Origin: Natronococcus occultus SP4
GTDB lineage: Archaea; Halobacteriota; Halobacteria; Halobacteriales; Natrialbaceae
Direction: 5' to 3'
DNA length: 64,000 bases
Assembly (NCBI RefSeq): GCF_000328685.1
Contig: NC_019974.1
Coordinates: forward strand, 2,843,001 to 2,907,000
The translations under genes were made by a program, and so were the position numbers. Each line of letters starts with the position of its first letter. The first letter of the stretch is position 1. Under the pieces are notes generated by a model. It saw only the letters and a list, made by a program, of their open reading frames with translations. It did not search any database and had not been told where the DNA came from. Positions 8,078-17,027 of the stretch are shown here, piece by piece.

Positions 8078-9010
8078 TCAGTCAGCCAGCGCGTCGGCGA
8101 GGTCGTCGCCGAGGGTCGCGATCGCCTCGTGGGCGCGGTCGACCTCCTGCATCGTCATGAAGCCGTGAACCTGGTCCTCGTAGTTGCGGTAGCGCGTGGG
8201 GACGCCGTCGCCGACGAGCTGTTCGGCGTAGGCCTTCCCGCCGTCCCGCAGCGGATCGAAGCCGGCGGTGACGACCGTCGCGGGAGCGACCCCGGAGACG
8301 TCCCCGGCGTTCGTCGGGTCGGCGTAGGGATTTCGCTTGTGGACGTCGCTCTCGTAGTAGCAGTCCCGGAACCACTCCATGTCGTCGGCGTCGAGGACGA
8401 CCCCGGCGTGCTCTCGAACCGAGGACTGGTCCTCGTCGATCCCGACGCTGGGGTAGAGCAGCGCCTGGTAGTCGATTTCGGGGCCGTCGCGCTCGGCGGC
8501 CATGAGCGCGGCGACGGCCGCGAGGGAACCTCCGGCGGAGTCGCCCGCGACCGCGAGCCGACCGTCGCCGCCGACCGCGTCGGGGTGGGCGGCCGCCCAC
8601 TCGACCGCGGCGACGGCGTCCTCGACCGCCGCGGGGAAGGGGTGTTCTGGGGCGAGACGATACGCTACCGAGAGGACGGCACACCCGCTCTCCCGGGTGA
8701 GCTGGCGACACAGCCAGTCATGGGTGGCGATGCTCCCCAGCACGTAGCCGCCGCCGTGGAAGAACACGACTGTCGGGAACGGCCCCTCGGCGTCCGGGAG
8801 GTAGAGCCGAGCGTCGAGCTCGCCCGCGGGACCGGGGATCGTGCCATCGAACGTCGCCCCGACGCTCGGAGGATTTCTGTTCTGGACCCACATCGTCGCC
8901 CGGGAGAGCTGCCGGAAGAGCTTCAGCCCGTAGCGGCTGTGTGGCACCGAGAGCCGCTCCTGGCGCTCGAGTGCGGCCTTCGCCTGCGGATCGATCCGAT
9001 CGGCCTCCAT
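8078..9010 (-). CDS. Alpha/beta hydrolase of the hormone-sensitive-lipase (HSL) esterase family
   Basis: 310 residues, the usual length for microbial HSL-type carboxylesterases. The oxyanion motif HGGG is at 85-88, the nucleophile motif GDSAGG has Ser158, and Asp252 (FDPLRD) and His282 (VHGF) complete the triad. There is no signal peptide, so it is a cytoplasmic enzyme hydrolysing short-chain esters or related compounds. The N-terminal cap region (residues 1-60) is intact. The neighbours, a toxin module on one side and a cupredoxin on the other, do not indicate the substrate. Confidence 0.9.
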   Translation of the reverse strand: MEADRIDPQAKAALERQERLSVPHSRYGLKLFRQLSRATMWVQNRNPPSVGATFDGTIPGPAGELDARLYLPDAEGPFPTVVFFHGGGYVLGSIATHDWLCRQLTRESGCAVLSVAYRLAPEHPFPAAVEDAVAAVEWAAAHPDAVGGDGRLAVAGDSAGGSLAAVAALMAAERDGPEIDYQALLYPSVGIDEDQSSVREHAGVVLDADDMEWFRDCYYESDVHKRNPYADPTNAGDVSGVAPATVVTAGFDPLRDGGKAYAEQLVGDGVPTRYRNYEDQVHGFMTMQEVDRAHEAIATLGDDLADALAD

Positions 9011-9210
9011 ACCAGACAGTCCGTCGAGCCGGAAGTAGACCTTCCGGTTCGGACGGTCGGTTCGTCGTCAGTCGGTTCGTCGTCGCGGCCGGCGATCGGA
9101 TCGCGTCGCGGAATTTCGGTCTCCGTCCGATCGAAGACAGCTCCGCTCGGGAACCGGTCCGATCGCGTACTAGTCCGATTGGGAACCTGTTAACGGCGTG
9201 TTATCTACGC

Positions 9211-9220
9211 CTTATCTATA
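9211..9220 (+). promoter_or_regulatory. TATA-like box of the cupredoxin gene
   Basis: CTTATCTATA lies 25-34 bases before the ATG at 9245, the spacing expected for a leaderless haloarchaeal message. Confidence 0.5.
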
Positions 9221-9244
9221 GTAGGTGAGCGTGAAACTCAGATT

Positions 9245-9862
9245 ATGCAACACCAAGGACGCTGCTCCCGACGCCGGGCGCTGGGGCTCGCCGGCGGAGC
9301 GACGACGACCGTCCTCGCCGCCGGCTGTCTGGGCGGTGCCGAAACGGACGACGGAGACCACCCAGCCGACGAGGACTCGGACGAGACCGACGGAGGGGAG
9401 AACGCGACAGGAGCCGAGGACGACGGAACGGACGGTTCGATGGCGGGTCCCGACGACGATCCCGGTTCCGATGGCGACGACGGGACGGAAGATACGGACG
9501 CGACCGAGGACGTCGACACCCGCCCCGAGGCCTGGGCGGACGTCGAGGAGATCGTCGTGAGCGCCACCACCGCCGGCTGGGAAGGGGTCGAACCGGAGCC
9601 GATCGCGGGCGAGGAGAACCCCCCGATCGTGCTGACGGCGGGTCGGGAGTACGTCCTCAGCTGGAAAAACGAGGACGGACGGCCCCACAATATCGAGCTC
9701 TGGAACGAGGACGGCAAGGTCGTCGACGACTACGGAACCGAGCTGATGGAAGAGCGGGACGCGACCCAGTCGCTCGAGTTCGAGGCCAGCGAGGAGATGG
9801 CCGAGTACGTCTGTGAGATCCACGCCGGATGGCAAAAGCGCGGACGGATCGAGATCGTCTAG
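9245..9862 (+). CDS. Tat lipoprotein with cupredoxin (halocyanin-like) domain
   Basis: 205 residues. The N-terminus has twin arginines (CSRRRALGLAGG) and a lipobox LAAGC, so the mature protein should be lipid-anchored outside. An Asp/Glu/Gly-rich linker runs to about residue 90. The C-terminal 100 residues are a cupredoxin fold with candidate copper ligands His in RPHNIELW and Cys/His in YVCEIH. The usual axial Met five residues after the last His is replaced by Lys, with Gln one residue earlier, so the site may be stellacyanin-like or otherwise altered. Its last four bases overlap the last four of the convergent gene at 9859. Confidence 0.85.
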   Translation: MQHQGRCSRRRALGLAGGATTTVLAAGCLGGAETDDGDHPADEDSDETDGGENATGAEDDGTDGSMAGPDDDPGSDGDDGTEDTDATEDVDTRPEAWADVEEIVVSATTAGWEGVEPEPIAGEENPPIVLTAGREYVLSWKNEDGRPHNIELWNEDGKVVDDYGTELMEERDATQSLEFEASEEMAEYVCEIHAGWQKRGRIEIV

Positions 9863-10767
9863 CGGTCGCGCGAGGGAGCCGTTCGAACGCGGGCGATACT
9901 CGAAACCGCAAGCGTCTCGTCGACGGTGAGCCGGAGCCGGGCGTCCTCGAGGCGGTAGGTGACGCGGAACTCCTCGGGGGCGACGCGGGTGGTGTTCCAG
10001 TCGCACGCCGTGACACGCTCCGTGAGGGCGGCGAAGCCGAACGAGCGGACGTCGATCCCCCGATCCCAGTGGAACGCGATCGACGCGGGGTGGGTGACGA
10101 GCCAGATCGACGGCGGGCCGTGAATCGATCGCCGACACTGCAGACAGCGCCCGACGGCGGTCCACTCGAGGGTGTCGACGGACGCGGCCGACTCCTGGAG
10201 GTCGATCGTGACGGCGCCACCGCAGTCGGGACAGGCGTCCTCGCGGAAGCGCCAGTACCGCGTGAGCATCCGCGTGGTCACACTCGCGAGGACGGCGTCG
10301 GCGTCGCGGTCCCGAACCTGGGCGGGCGTAACCGGGAGCCCGCCCATCCGCCGCCCGCAGTCCTCACACTCCCGGAAGAGCAGGCGGTCCTCGACGGCCA
10401 CGCACAGTTGCCCGGCGCCACAGATCGGACACGGGGTGTCGACCGGGACCGGGTCGAAGGCGACGTCGCCGCCATAGGCGCCCGACAGGACGAGCCGGAC
10501 GACGGACTCGCCGGCGAACGTGAACGTCCAGCCGTCGTCGGTGCGCCGGAGGTAGGTGCCGTCGAGCTGCTCGAGGTGATACGACAGCTGCGACGTCGAG
10601 TCCACGTCGACACGGTCGTACACCTCCGAGAACGGGAGCGCGGGGAACGGGTCGCTCGAGTCGACGTCGCCTCCCTCGAGCGCCCGCGCGAACGCCCGCA
10701 GGATCGCGATCCGCGTCGGGTCGGACAGGATGCCGAACGCTGCGGCGGCGTCCTCGTTTACTGTCAT
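9859..10767 (-). CDS. Winged-helix regulator with two C-terminal zinc ribbons
   Basis: 302 residues. Residues 5-90 are an ArsR-type winged helix (AFGILSDPTRIAILRAF, then a recognition region LSYHLEQLDGTYL). Two four-cysteine zinc-ribbon pairs follow: CPICG...CEDCGRR and CPDCG...CLQCRR. This is a common haloarchaeal regulator architecture of unknown effector. It converges on the cupredoxin lipoprotein: the palindrome CTAG at 9859-9862 supplies both stop codons. The 183 bases between its start and the histidine kinase at 10951 hold two divergent promoters, so it could regulate either side; that is inference. Confidence 0.82.
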   Translation of the reverse strand: MTVNEDAAAAFGILSDPTRIAILRAFARALEGGDVDSSDPFPALPFSEVYDRVDVDSTSQLSYHLEQLDGTYLRRTDDGWTFTFAGESVVRLVLSGAYGGDVAFDPVPVDTPCPICGAGQLCVAVEDRLLFRECEDCGRRMGGLPVTPAQVRDRDADAVLASVTTRMLTRYWRFREDACPDCGGAVTIDLQESAASVDTLEWTAVGRCLQCRRSIHGPPSIWLVTHPASIAFHWDRGIDVRSFGFAALTERVTACDWNTTRVAPEEFRVTYRLEDARLRLTVDETLAVSSIARVRTAPSRDR

Positions 10768-10950
10768 GGGTGTATGTCACACACCATCGATCTTAGCGGT
10801 GGGTGGTAGCGGACGGCTCCCGGAGCCGTCGGCCGCGATCGGCCGAGCGTCTCCGTCCTCGACGACGGCGCGTGTCGCGCTGCGATTCGTGACCGGAAGG
10901 GAGAAGCACTTATAGCCACGCTCTAAATCGGCAAAAGAAGAGGGACAGCG

Positions 10951-12726
10951 ATGAGAACGGCTCCAGGGACGATCGACGTGCTCCATGTCGACGACGCGCC
11001 GAACGTTGCGGAAACCACCGCGACCGTTCTCGAGAGCGAGGACGAGCGGCTCGCGGTCGAGACGGCGACGAGCGCCGAGGCGGGACTGGAACGGCTGTCG
11101 ACCGGGACGATCGACTGTGTCGTCTCGGGCTACGAGATGCCCGGTCGGAACGGAATCGAGTTTCTGAACGCCGTCCGCGACGAGTATCCGGAGCTGCCGT
11201 TCATACTCTTTACCGGCAAGGGCAGCGAGGAGATCGCCAGCGAAGCGATCTCGGCCGGCGTCACCGACTACCTCCAGAACGACCGCGGAACGAGCCAGTA
11301 CGCGATCCTGGCGAATCGGATCACGAACGCGGTCGCGGAGTACGACGCGCGACGGCTCGAACGGCTCACGAGCCACGATCAGATGGCGATCCTCGATCGG
11401 ATCGACGACGGCGTCTTCGCGCTCGACGACGACTGGCGGGTCGTGTACGTCAACGAGCGGGCGACGACCCTCTTCGGAGCCCCGGCGGACGAGCTGCGCG
11501 GGAGCCCGCTGTGGGAAGTCTTCTCCGAAGCGGCGGATACCCCGTTCTACGACCACTACCGGGAGGCAAAGGAGACAAACGAGCCAAAGACGATCGAGGA
11601 GTACTTCGAACCGTGGGACCGCTGGTACCGGGAGCACATCTACCCGTCCGAGAACGGACTTACGATTCTTTTCCACGACATCACGGACCAGAAGCAACGG
11701 AAACGGCGGTACCGTGCGGTTTTCGAGAACACCTACCAGTTTACGGGGCTACTAGATCCCGACGGAACGCTCGTCGAGGCGAACGAGACCGCCCTCGAGT
11801 TCGGCGGGCTAGAGCGCGAGAGCATCGTCGGCAAAAAGCTGTGGGAGGTGGCGTGGTTCCAACACTCCAAAGACACCCGCGAGCGAGTGCAGGAGGCCGT
11901 CGAACGGGCGGCAAACGGCGAGTTCGTGCGGAACAGACTCCCAATTCAGGGCGCTGATCGCGAGGCAATCATCGACTTCTCCGTGCGACCGCTGACCGAC
12001 GAACGCGGGACCGTGACGCTTCTCATCCCGGAGGGGCGTGACATCACCGAGCTAGTAGAACGGGAGCGAGCGCTACAGCGAGAGCGGGACCGCCTCGACG
12101 AGTTCGCCAGCGTCGTGAGCCACGACCTCCGGAACCCGCTGAACGTCGCGACGGGACGGCTCGAACTCGCCCGCGCGGAGGACGACAACGAGCATCTCGA
12201 CGAGATCGAGACCGCCCTCGATCGGATCGATCGGATCACCGAGGACGTCCTCTGGCTGGCGCGCGAGGGTCGCGATATCGGGTCCCGGGACGCCGTTCGG
12301 CTCGGCGACGCCGTCGACGCCGCCTGGAAACTCGTCGCCGACGGGAACGCCCGGGCGGAGCTCCGGTACGGCGAGGAGATCGCGTCGGCGACGGTCGAGG
12401 CCGACGACGATCGGTTCCAGCAGCTTCTCGAGAACCTGTTTCGGAACGCCATCGAGCACGGCGGCGAGGACGTCACCGTCACCGTCGGGAGCACCGATCG
12501 CGGGTTCTACGTCGAGGACGACGGTCCCGGGGTTCCAGAGCACCACCGCGAGAACGTGTTCGACGGCGGCTACTCGACGAGCGAAGGGGGAACCGGGTTC
12601 GGGCTGCGGATCGTCGACCGGGTCGCCGACGCCCACGGCTGGGAGGTGCGGCTCGCCGACGGTACTAACGGTGCCCGGTTCGAGATCATGTGTGAGCTCG
12701 ACAGCGTCCGTCCCGTCCGGAGCTGA
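10951..12726 (+). CDS. Hybrid sensor histidine kinase: degenerate receiver, two PAS domains, HisKA, HATPase
   Basis: 591 residues and no transmembrane segment, so cytoplasmic. Residues 5-125 form a receiver domain with the acidic pair D14/D15 and Thr88. Gly60 replaces the phospho-acceptor Asp, and Asn110 stands where the conserved Lys is expected. PAS domains follow at about 145-250 and 255-375. The dimerisation/phosphoacceptor helix contains SHDLRNPL with His391, and the ATPase domain has the N-box (Asn495/Asn499), DDGPGVP and GGTGFGLRIV. The kinase half looks active while the receiver cannot be phosphorylated in the normal way. No cognate response regulator is next to it, as is usual for haloarchaeal kinases. 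Confidence 0.92.
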   Translation: MRTAPGTIDVLHVDDAPNVAETTATVLESEDERLAVETATSAEAGLERLSTGTIDCVVSGYEMPGRNGIEFLNAVRDEYPELPFILFTGKGSEEIASEAISAGVTDYLQNDRGTSQYAILANRITNAVAEYDARRLERLTSHDQMAILDRIDDGVFALDDDWRVVYVNERATTLFGAPADELRGSPLWEVFSEAADTPFYDHYREAKETNEPKTIEEYFEPWDRWYREHIYPSENGLTILFHDITDQKQRKRRYRAVFENTYQFTGLLDPDGTLVEANETALEFGGLERESIVGKKLWEVAWFQHSKDTRERVQEAVERAANGEFVRNRLPIQGADREAIIDFSVRPLTDERGTVTLLIPEGRDITELVERERALQRERDRLDEFASVVSHDLRNPLNVATGRLELARAEDDNEHLDEIETALDRIDRITEDVLWLAREGRDIGSRDAVRLGDAVDAAWKLVADGNARAELRYGEEIASATVEADDDRFQQLLENLFRNAIEHGGEDVTVTVGSTDRGFYVEDDGPGVPEHHRENVFDGGYSTSEGGTGFGLRIVDRVADAHGWEVRLADGTNGARFEIMCELDSVRPVRS

Positions 12727-12782
12727 CTCGAGAGCGCTCCGTCGCGTCCTCGCGCGTTCGAAAACGGTATACGGCGACGATT

Positions 12783-12833
12783 GACCTCCTCCCGCGCCTG
12801 AAGACGCGGGAATCCCGCCACGGGATTTCAGGT
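12783..12833. repeat. Two adjacent stem-loops: solo IS200/IS605-type end or bidirectional terminator
   Basis: CCCGCG (12791-12796) pairs with CGCGGG (12805-12810), and AATCCCG (12811-12817) pairs with CGGGATT (12821-12827). The context, with CCTCC before and TTCAGG after, resembles the hairpin ends of haloarchaeal tnpB elements, but no tnpB is present here. It sits between two convergent genes, so it could equally serve as a transcription terminator for both. Confidence 0.5.
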
Positions 12834-12860
12834 CGAATCACCGCCGAAGTTCGACGCCTG

Positions 12861-14186
12861 CTACAGCGGAATCGCACCCGTGAGCAACGCGACGACGAGG
12901 ATCAGCGTGCAGGGAATGACCATCAGCGGGAGCGTGAACTTGATGTGCTCGCCGAGTTCGACCCCCGCAAGCCCGATCAGGAGGTAGGTCGCTCCGGTGA
13001 ACGGCGAGACGGGGAAGCCGACCGTCTGGCCGACCAGTGAGGCGCGAACGACCGCGACCGGATCGTGACCGTAGGCGGCACTCGTCTCCGCGAGCACCGG
13101 GAGGACGCCGAAGTAGAAGGCGTCGGGACTGAACAGCAGGCGCGCGGGAAGCGACAGGGCCGCGACGATGACCGGCAGCTGGGAGCCGAGGGCGTCCGGA
13201 ATGAGCAACACCATGATGTCGGCCATCCCGGTCACCATCCCGCTTTCCTCGAGGACGCCGATCAGGACGCCCGCAGCGAAGAGGATGCCGACGTAGGTCA
13301 TCACGTCCGGGGCGTAGGATTCGAGGACGTCCTTCTGTTCCTCGTAGTCGGGGACGTTGACGATCAGCGCGACGACGACGCCGATCATAAAGGAGATCTC
13401 CGGCGAGGTGATCCCGGCGATGAGCACGCCAAGCACCGCGATCGTCAGGACGAAATTGAACATCCACTTCCAGTCGAGTTCGATCTCGCGGCCGTCGGTG
13501 GCCTCCTCGATGAGCGAGTCCTCGTCGACGCCCTCGAAGGCCGTGACGGTGTCGATATCCTTGCGGATCTGGCGGCCGAAGTAGCCGCTGATCGCGAACA
13601 CGGACAGCATCCCGGCGGCCTGGGCGGGGATCATCGGGTTGAACACGTTCGAGATCGTCGCGGGGTCGATCGCGGCGACCCCGCGGACGACCTGGCCGCC
13701 CCACGGGACCATGTTCATCGTCCCGGCCGTCAGCGCGACGAGCGCGGCGAGGATCTTTCGATCGACGTCGAGGGCGTCGTAGAGCGGGAGCAGCGCCGGA
13801 ATGGTGATCAGCATCGTCGTCGCGCCCGCACCGTCGAGGTGGGTCACCATCGCGAGCGCGACGGTCCCGACCGTCAACAGCGCGGGTTTGCTGATGATGT
13901 TGTCGACGATCCGGGCGACGAACGGATCGAACAGGCCGCTGTCGCGCATGATGCTGAAGTACCAGACGGCGAAGGCGAACATCGCGGTGATGCCGACGAT
14001 CCCCTGGAGCCCCTCCTCGGCGAACTCCGCGATCTCGTTCGGAGAGAAGCCGGCGACCAGCGCGGCAATGACAGGAACGATAATTAACGTCGGAACGACG
14101 TACAATCGCTTCCGAATGACGAGAAACAGTATGAGAAAGATTGCCGCGTATCCAATGAGGCCGAGTGATATGCCCGATTCTATCAT
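12861..14186 (-). CDS. CitMHS-family (citrate-divalent-metal symporter-like) transporter
   Basis: 441 residues with about twelve hydrophobic segments. Two internally related halves carry polar breaks such as HLDGAGATTML and TAGTMNMVPWGGQ in the first half and SPDAFYFGVLP and SPFTGATYLL in the second; these are typical of CitMHS/ion-transporter-superfamily permeases. Relatives co-transport metal-citrate complexes with protons, but the exact substrate cannot be read from sequence. The start was set at the ATG at 14186 because a TATA-like CTTTATCTA lies about 25 bases upstream; longer starts would add an unlikely hydrophilic leader. No citrate-sensing two-component genes lie next to it. Confidence 0.85.
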   Translation of the reverse strand: MIESGISLGLIGYAAIFLILFLVIRKRLYVVPTLIIVPVIAALVAGFSPNEIAEFAEEGLQGIVGITAMFAFAVWYFSIMRDSGLFDPFVARIVDNIISKPALLTVGTVALAMVTHLDGAGATTMLITIPALLPLYDALDVDRKILAALVALTAGTMNMVPWGGQVVRGVAAIDPATISNVFNPMIPAQAAGMLSVFAISGYFGRQIRKDIDTVTAFEGVDEDSLIEEATDGREIELDWKWMFNFVLTIAVLGVLIAGITSPEISFMIGVVVALIVNVPDYEEQKDVLESYAPDVMTYVGILFAAGVLIGVLEESGMVTGMADIMVLLIPDALGSQLPVIVAALSLPARLLFSPDAFYFGVLPVLAETSAAYGHDPVAVVRASLVGQTVGFPVSPFTGATYLLIGLAGVELGEHIKFTLPLMVIPCTLILVVALLTGAIPL

Positions 14187-14662
14187 ACGGGTCGCTCTCC
14201 CGTCGGGGTAGATAAAGAGTAGCATATATTCCGATATATTTTGGAATAGTCCTGTGCAAGAATTGTGATCGTCGTCCTCGTCCCGCGTAGTGCCAGAGAA
14301 CGACGAACGGGACAAAATACCCTCTGGCGGAATCGGGAAGTAATAACGAACTCGTCCGATCGCGAAGGGAGTTTAAAAGCGGGGGGACTCCCCGCTCGTC
14401 CTCGGCCAGCCCCGTCAGGGAACCGCTCAACGAGCGCGCGCTCGTCGGCTGGACGTCCGACCTCGAGTCGGGTTTCGAACACAAAATCACTTGAGCGATC
14501 GCGGTCGATCGAGGGCGTCACGGTGTCGATCCGACCGTCGTTGACCCGCGAGCGGCCTGGAGCGCTCAAGAATCGTTTTGAAGCGCGTCCGGTATTATAT
14601 CAAAATCTCGATAATACTTATGGTGGGTCGCGGCGACGGTTCGCGTAGGGGTGAGCGATGTA
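14187..14662. other. Non-coding interval with divergent promoters and a short hairpin
   Basis: No convincing gene is visible. The left side has AT-rich TATA-like sequence (14207-14250) for the minus-strand transporter. A compact GC hairpin, GCGGGG...CCCCGC, lies at 14379-14395. The right side has a TATA-like GATAATACTTAT near 14610 for the methyltransferase operon. Confidence 0.5.
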
Positions 14663-15349
14663 ATGACATCACACGCAGCGAGCGAGGAACCGCGCGGGGT
14701 CGACGACGAGTCCTCGGGAATGACGATCGCGGACATCCAGGCGGCGTACGCGGACGCCGCCGACCTGGCCGCCCGGTTCGACCGGGTGAACCGACTACTG
14801 ACGGGCCGGTACCGCCGGCGCCAGTTCGCAGACGCCGAGGGCCGCGTCCTCGAGGTCGCCTGCGGGACGGGGACGAACCTGCGGTACCTGCCCGATTCGG
14901 TCGAGTACGTCGGGATCGACATCAGCGAGGCGATGCTGGCCCGGGCGTGGGAGACCCTCGACCGCGTCGATGTGGACGGCCGGCTCGAGCGGATGGACGC
15001 CCAGGAGCTGTCGTTTGCCGACGACAGCTTCGATACCGTGCTCTCGTCGTTCTCGACGTGTACGTTCCCCGACCCCGTTGCGGCGCTCGACGAGATGGCG
15101 CGGGTCTGTCGTCCCGACGGACGGGTGTTGCTGATCGAGCACGGGCCCAGCGACGTCGACCTGCTCGCGCGCTACCAGGAGTACCGGGCAGCCGCCCACT
15201 ACGAGCGCAGCGGCTGTCGGCTAACCCAGGAGCCACTGGACGTCCTCGAACGGTCGACGCTGGTCTTCGAGGAGAGCGACACCGCCCAGCTCGGACGGAT
15301 CACGACGATCACGGCTCGTCCACCCCGCGACGGGGAGGTGGACCGATGA
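14663..15349 (+). CDS. Class I SAM-dependent methyltransferase
   Basis: 228 residues. Motif I reads VLEVACGTGTNLRYLP, followed by YVGIDISEAML (the acidic residue binding the SAM ribose) and FDTVLSSFSTCTF, the motif IV region; this is the Methyltransf_11/UbiE-like group. The substrate is unknown. The ATG at 14663 was preferred over a GTG at 14651 because a Shine-Dalgarno-like GGGGTGA lies about ten bases before it. The stop overlaps the next start as ATGA (15346-15349), so it is co-transcribed with the membrane protein. Confidence 0.88.
   Translation: MTSHAASEEPRGVDDESSGMTIADIQAAYADAADLAARFDRVNRLLTGRYRRRQFADAEGRVLEVACGTGTNLRYLPDSVEYVGIDISEAMLARAWETLDRVDVDGRLERMDAQELSFADDSFDTVLSSFSTCTFPDPVAALDEMARVCRPDGRVLLIEHGPSDVDLLARYQEYRAAAHYERSGCRLTQEPLDVLERSTLVFEESDTAQLGRITTITARPPRDGEVDR
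15333..15340 (+). promoter_or_regulatory. Strong ribosome binding site for the coupled membrane-protein gene
   Basis: GGGGAGGTG lies immediately before the ATG at 15346, inside the end of the methyltransferase gene. It fits a canonical archaeal anti-16S pairing and supports re-initiation at the ATGA overlap. It also fixes the start of the downstream gene, which could otherwise be read much longer. Confidence 0.6.
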
Positions 15350-15996
15350 GCGCTTGGGAGGACGACGGCGCCGCGGCGTCGCTCGCACGAACCGCCGTCC
15401 TCGTGGGGACGCCGATCGCGCTGGGTGCGGTGCTGTGGGTCCACCCACACGGCGGGGCCTACGAGACGGTCGCGGCGGTCGCCGACGCGTGGCTGGCAGT
15501 CCACCTGCTGCTGTTGCCACTGTTCGCGCTGCTCGGTGCCGCGGTGTACGTCCTGCTGGCGGGGTTTTCGGGGCGGACGGCGACGATCGGACGGCTCGGC
15601 GTTGCGGTGTACGTCATCTTCTACATCGGCTTCGAGGCGATCGCCGGGATCGCCACCGGGCTGGTGGTTCGCGGGACGGGATCGCTCTCCGGAGCCGAGC
15701 AGGTCGGTGCCGCCGCGGCCTACGACGCGATCGTCACCAGCCCCGTCGTGGGTGTGCTAGCGCTGTTGGGGATCGCCGGAATGATCGTCGCGGTCGTGGC
15801 GCTGGCGCTCGAACTCCGGCGGGCCGGCGCGCCGACGGTTCCCATCGTCCTGCTCGCGGGCGTCCCGATCGCGGTCGTCGGCCACGGCGGCGGGTCGATC
15901 GACGCGGTCGGGATGGCGCTGTTTCTGGTCGGCGTCGTCTGGCTCGAGTTCGGGTGGCACCGGGAGTCCACACACCACGAGGGGGTACCCGCCTGA
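15346..15996 (+). CDS. Multi-spanning membrane protein coupled to the methyltransferase
   Basis: 216 residues with six or so hydrophobic helices (for example 17-35, 45-70, 80-105, 130-155, 165-180, 185-205) and a short hydrophilic tail rich in His. There is no recognised catalytic motif. The start at 15346 follows a strong ribosome binding site and overlaps the methyltransferase stop. The pairing with a methyltransferase hints at a shared membrane or lipid substrate, but that is inference from position only. Confidence 0.75.
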   Translation: MSAWEDDGAAASLARTAVLVGTPIALGAVLWVHPHGGAYETVAAVADAWLAVHLLLLPLFALLGAAVYVLLAGFSGRTATIGRLGVAVYVIFYIGFEAIAGIATGLVVRGTGSLSGAEQVGAAAAYDAIVTSPVVGVLALLGIAGMIVAVVALALELRRAGAPTVPIVLLAGVPIAVVGHGGGSIDAVGMALFLVGVVWLEFGWHRESTHHEGVPA

Positions 15997-16349
15997 GGCG
16001 GATCGTCGGCCGGCGTACTCGTTCGGGCTCTCGAACACGAGTCCGGGGTTCGACGCCCGAACGGTACAGCGCTCGAGTCGATCACGAAACTTATACCGCC
16101 CGAACGACAACGAGTACCAGGGACCGAAGGTCGGTACGCGGGACCGCGACGGTTTTTGACACACCCCGTCTGTGCTACCGCGTGTCCCTCGGTCCCACCT
16201 ATTTCAGAAGGAGCGTTGAAAGTATCGTCTGCACTCACGTGGTGAGGTGAGCCTGCAGACTGACGTCCTCGGATGTCGACGAAACGGCAGCCAGTCGACC
16301 GAGCACAGCCTACACAAGAGCTTTATTTCATGGTTAAAGAGTGTTGATA
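15997..16349. other. Non-coding interval, lipoprotein promoter
   Basis: Nothing gene-like is evident in most of this 353-base stretch. The last 30 bases contain CTTTATTTC at 16321-16329, a TATA-like element about 25 bases before the ATG at 16350. Confidence 0.5.
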
Positions 16350-16874
16350 ATGACTCCCGATCGCTCTCCAACGAGGACGCCGTCACGGACGTCCTCGATG
16401 AGTCGCCGCCGCTGTCTCGCAGTCGGAACCGCCGTCGGAACCAGCCTCGTCGCCGGCTGTTCGACCGCCGTCGACTTCCTCGCGGGGATGGTCCTCGAGG
16501 ACGTCAACGTGTTGAACGGGACGGAGACGGCCCTCGCCGGATCGATCGCGGTGACCGATGCCGAGGGATCGGTCGTCCTCGACGATCGGTTCGACCTCGC
16601 CGCGGGCGGTGACGACGCCGACGAGGACGCCCAGGCCACGTACGACGACGCGGTGACCGAGGCGGGCGAGTACACCGTCGCGATCGAACTCGACGACGAG
16701 GACGCAGTCGGCGGTGACCACGTCCTCGAGGACACGGTCGAGGTCGCCGATCCGGACGAAGAACACGTGATCGTCTTCTTCGGGTCCGCAGAAACCGACG
16801 CCGCGGTCGTGACGACCGTGATCGAGGACCTCAGTGATCTCGAAGCGTACGCCGAGTTCGATGACGAGTTCTGA
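16350..16874 (+). CDS. Tat lipoprotein of unknown function
   Basis: 174 residues. The N-terminus contains MSRRRCLAVGTAVGTSL followed by the lipobox LVAGC, a twin-arginine lipoprotein signal. The mature part is about 135 residues, acidic and rich in beta-strand (Val/Thr/Asp), with patterns like LAGSIAVTDAEGSVVLDD and YTVAIELDD. This is consistent with one immunoglobulin-like domain. The ATG at 16350 is at leaderless distance from a TATA box; an internal ATG at 16398 would give a shorter signal. No neighbour suggests its role. Confidence 0.75.
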   Translation: MTPDRSPTRTPSRTSSMSRRRCLAVGTAVGTSLVAGCSTAVDFLAGMVLEDVNVLNGTETALAGSIAVTDAEGSVVLDDRFDLAAGGDDADEDAQATYDDAVTEAGEYTVAIELDDEDAVGGDHVLEDTVEVADPDEEHVIVFFGSAETDAAVVTTVIEDLSDLEAYAEFDDEF

Positions 16875-17027
16875 GCGCCACGTGTCGCTACCGGTCGATC
16901 GGTTCGGTGTCGAACGAGTCGCAGGATGAGTCGGGTCGGCGTCGAACGGGTCGTGGGGCGAGTCCGGGTCGCTCTCAGTCGGCGGGCACTCGGCCGTTCC
17001 ATAGGCTACGTCTGACGAAACAGGTCG

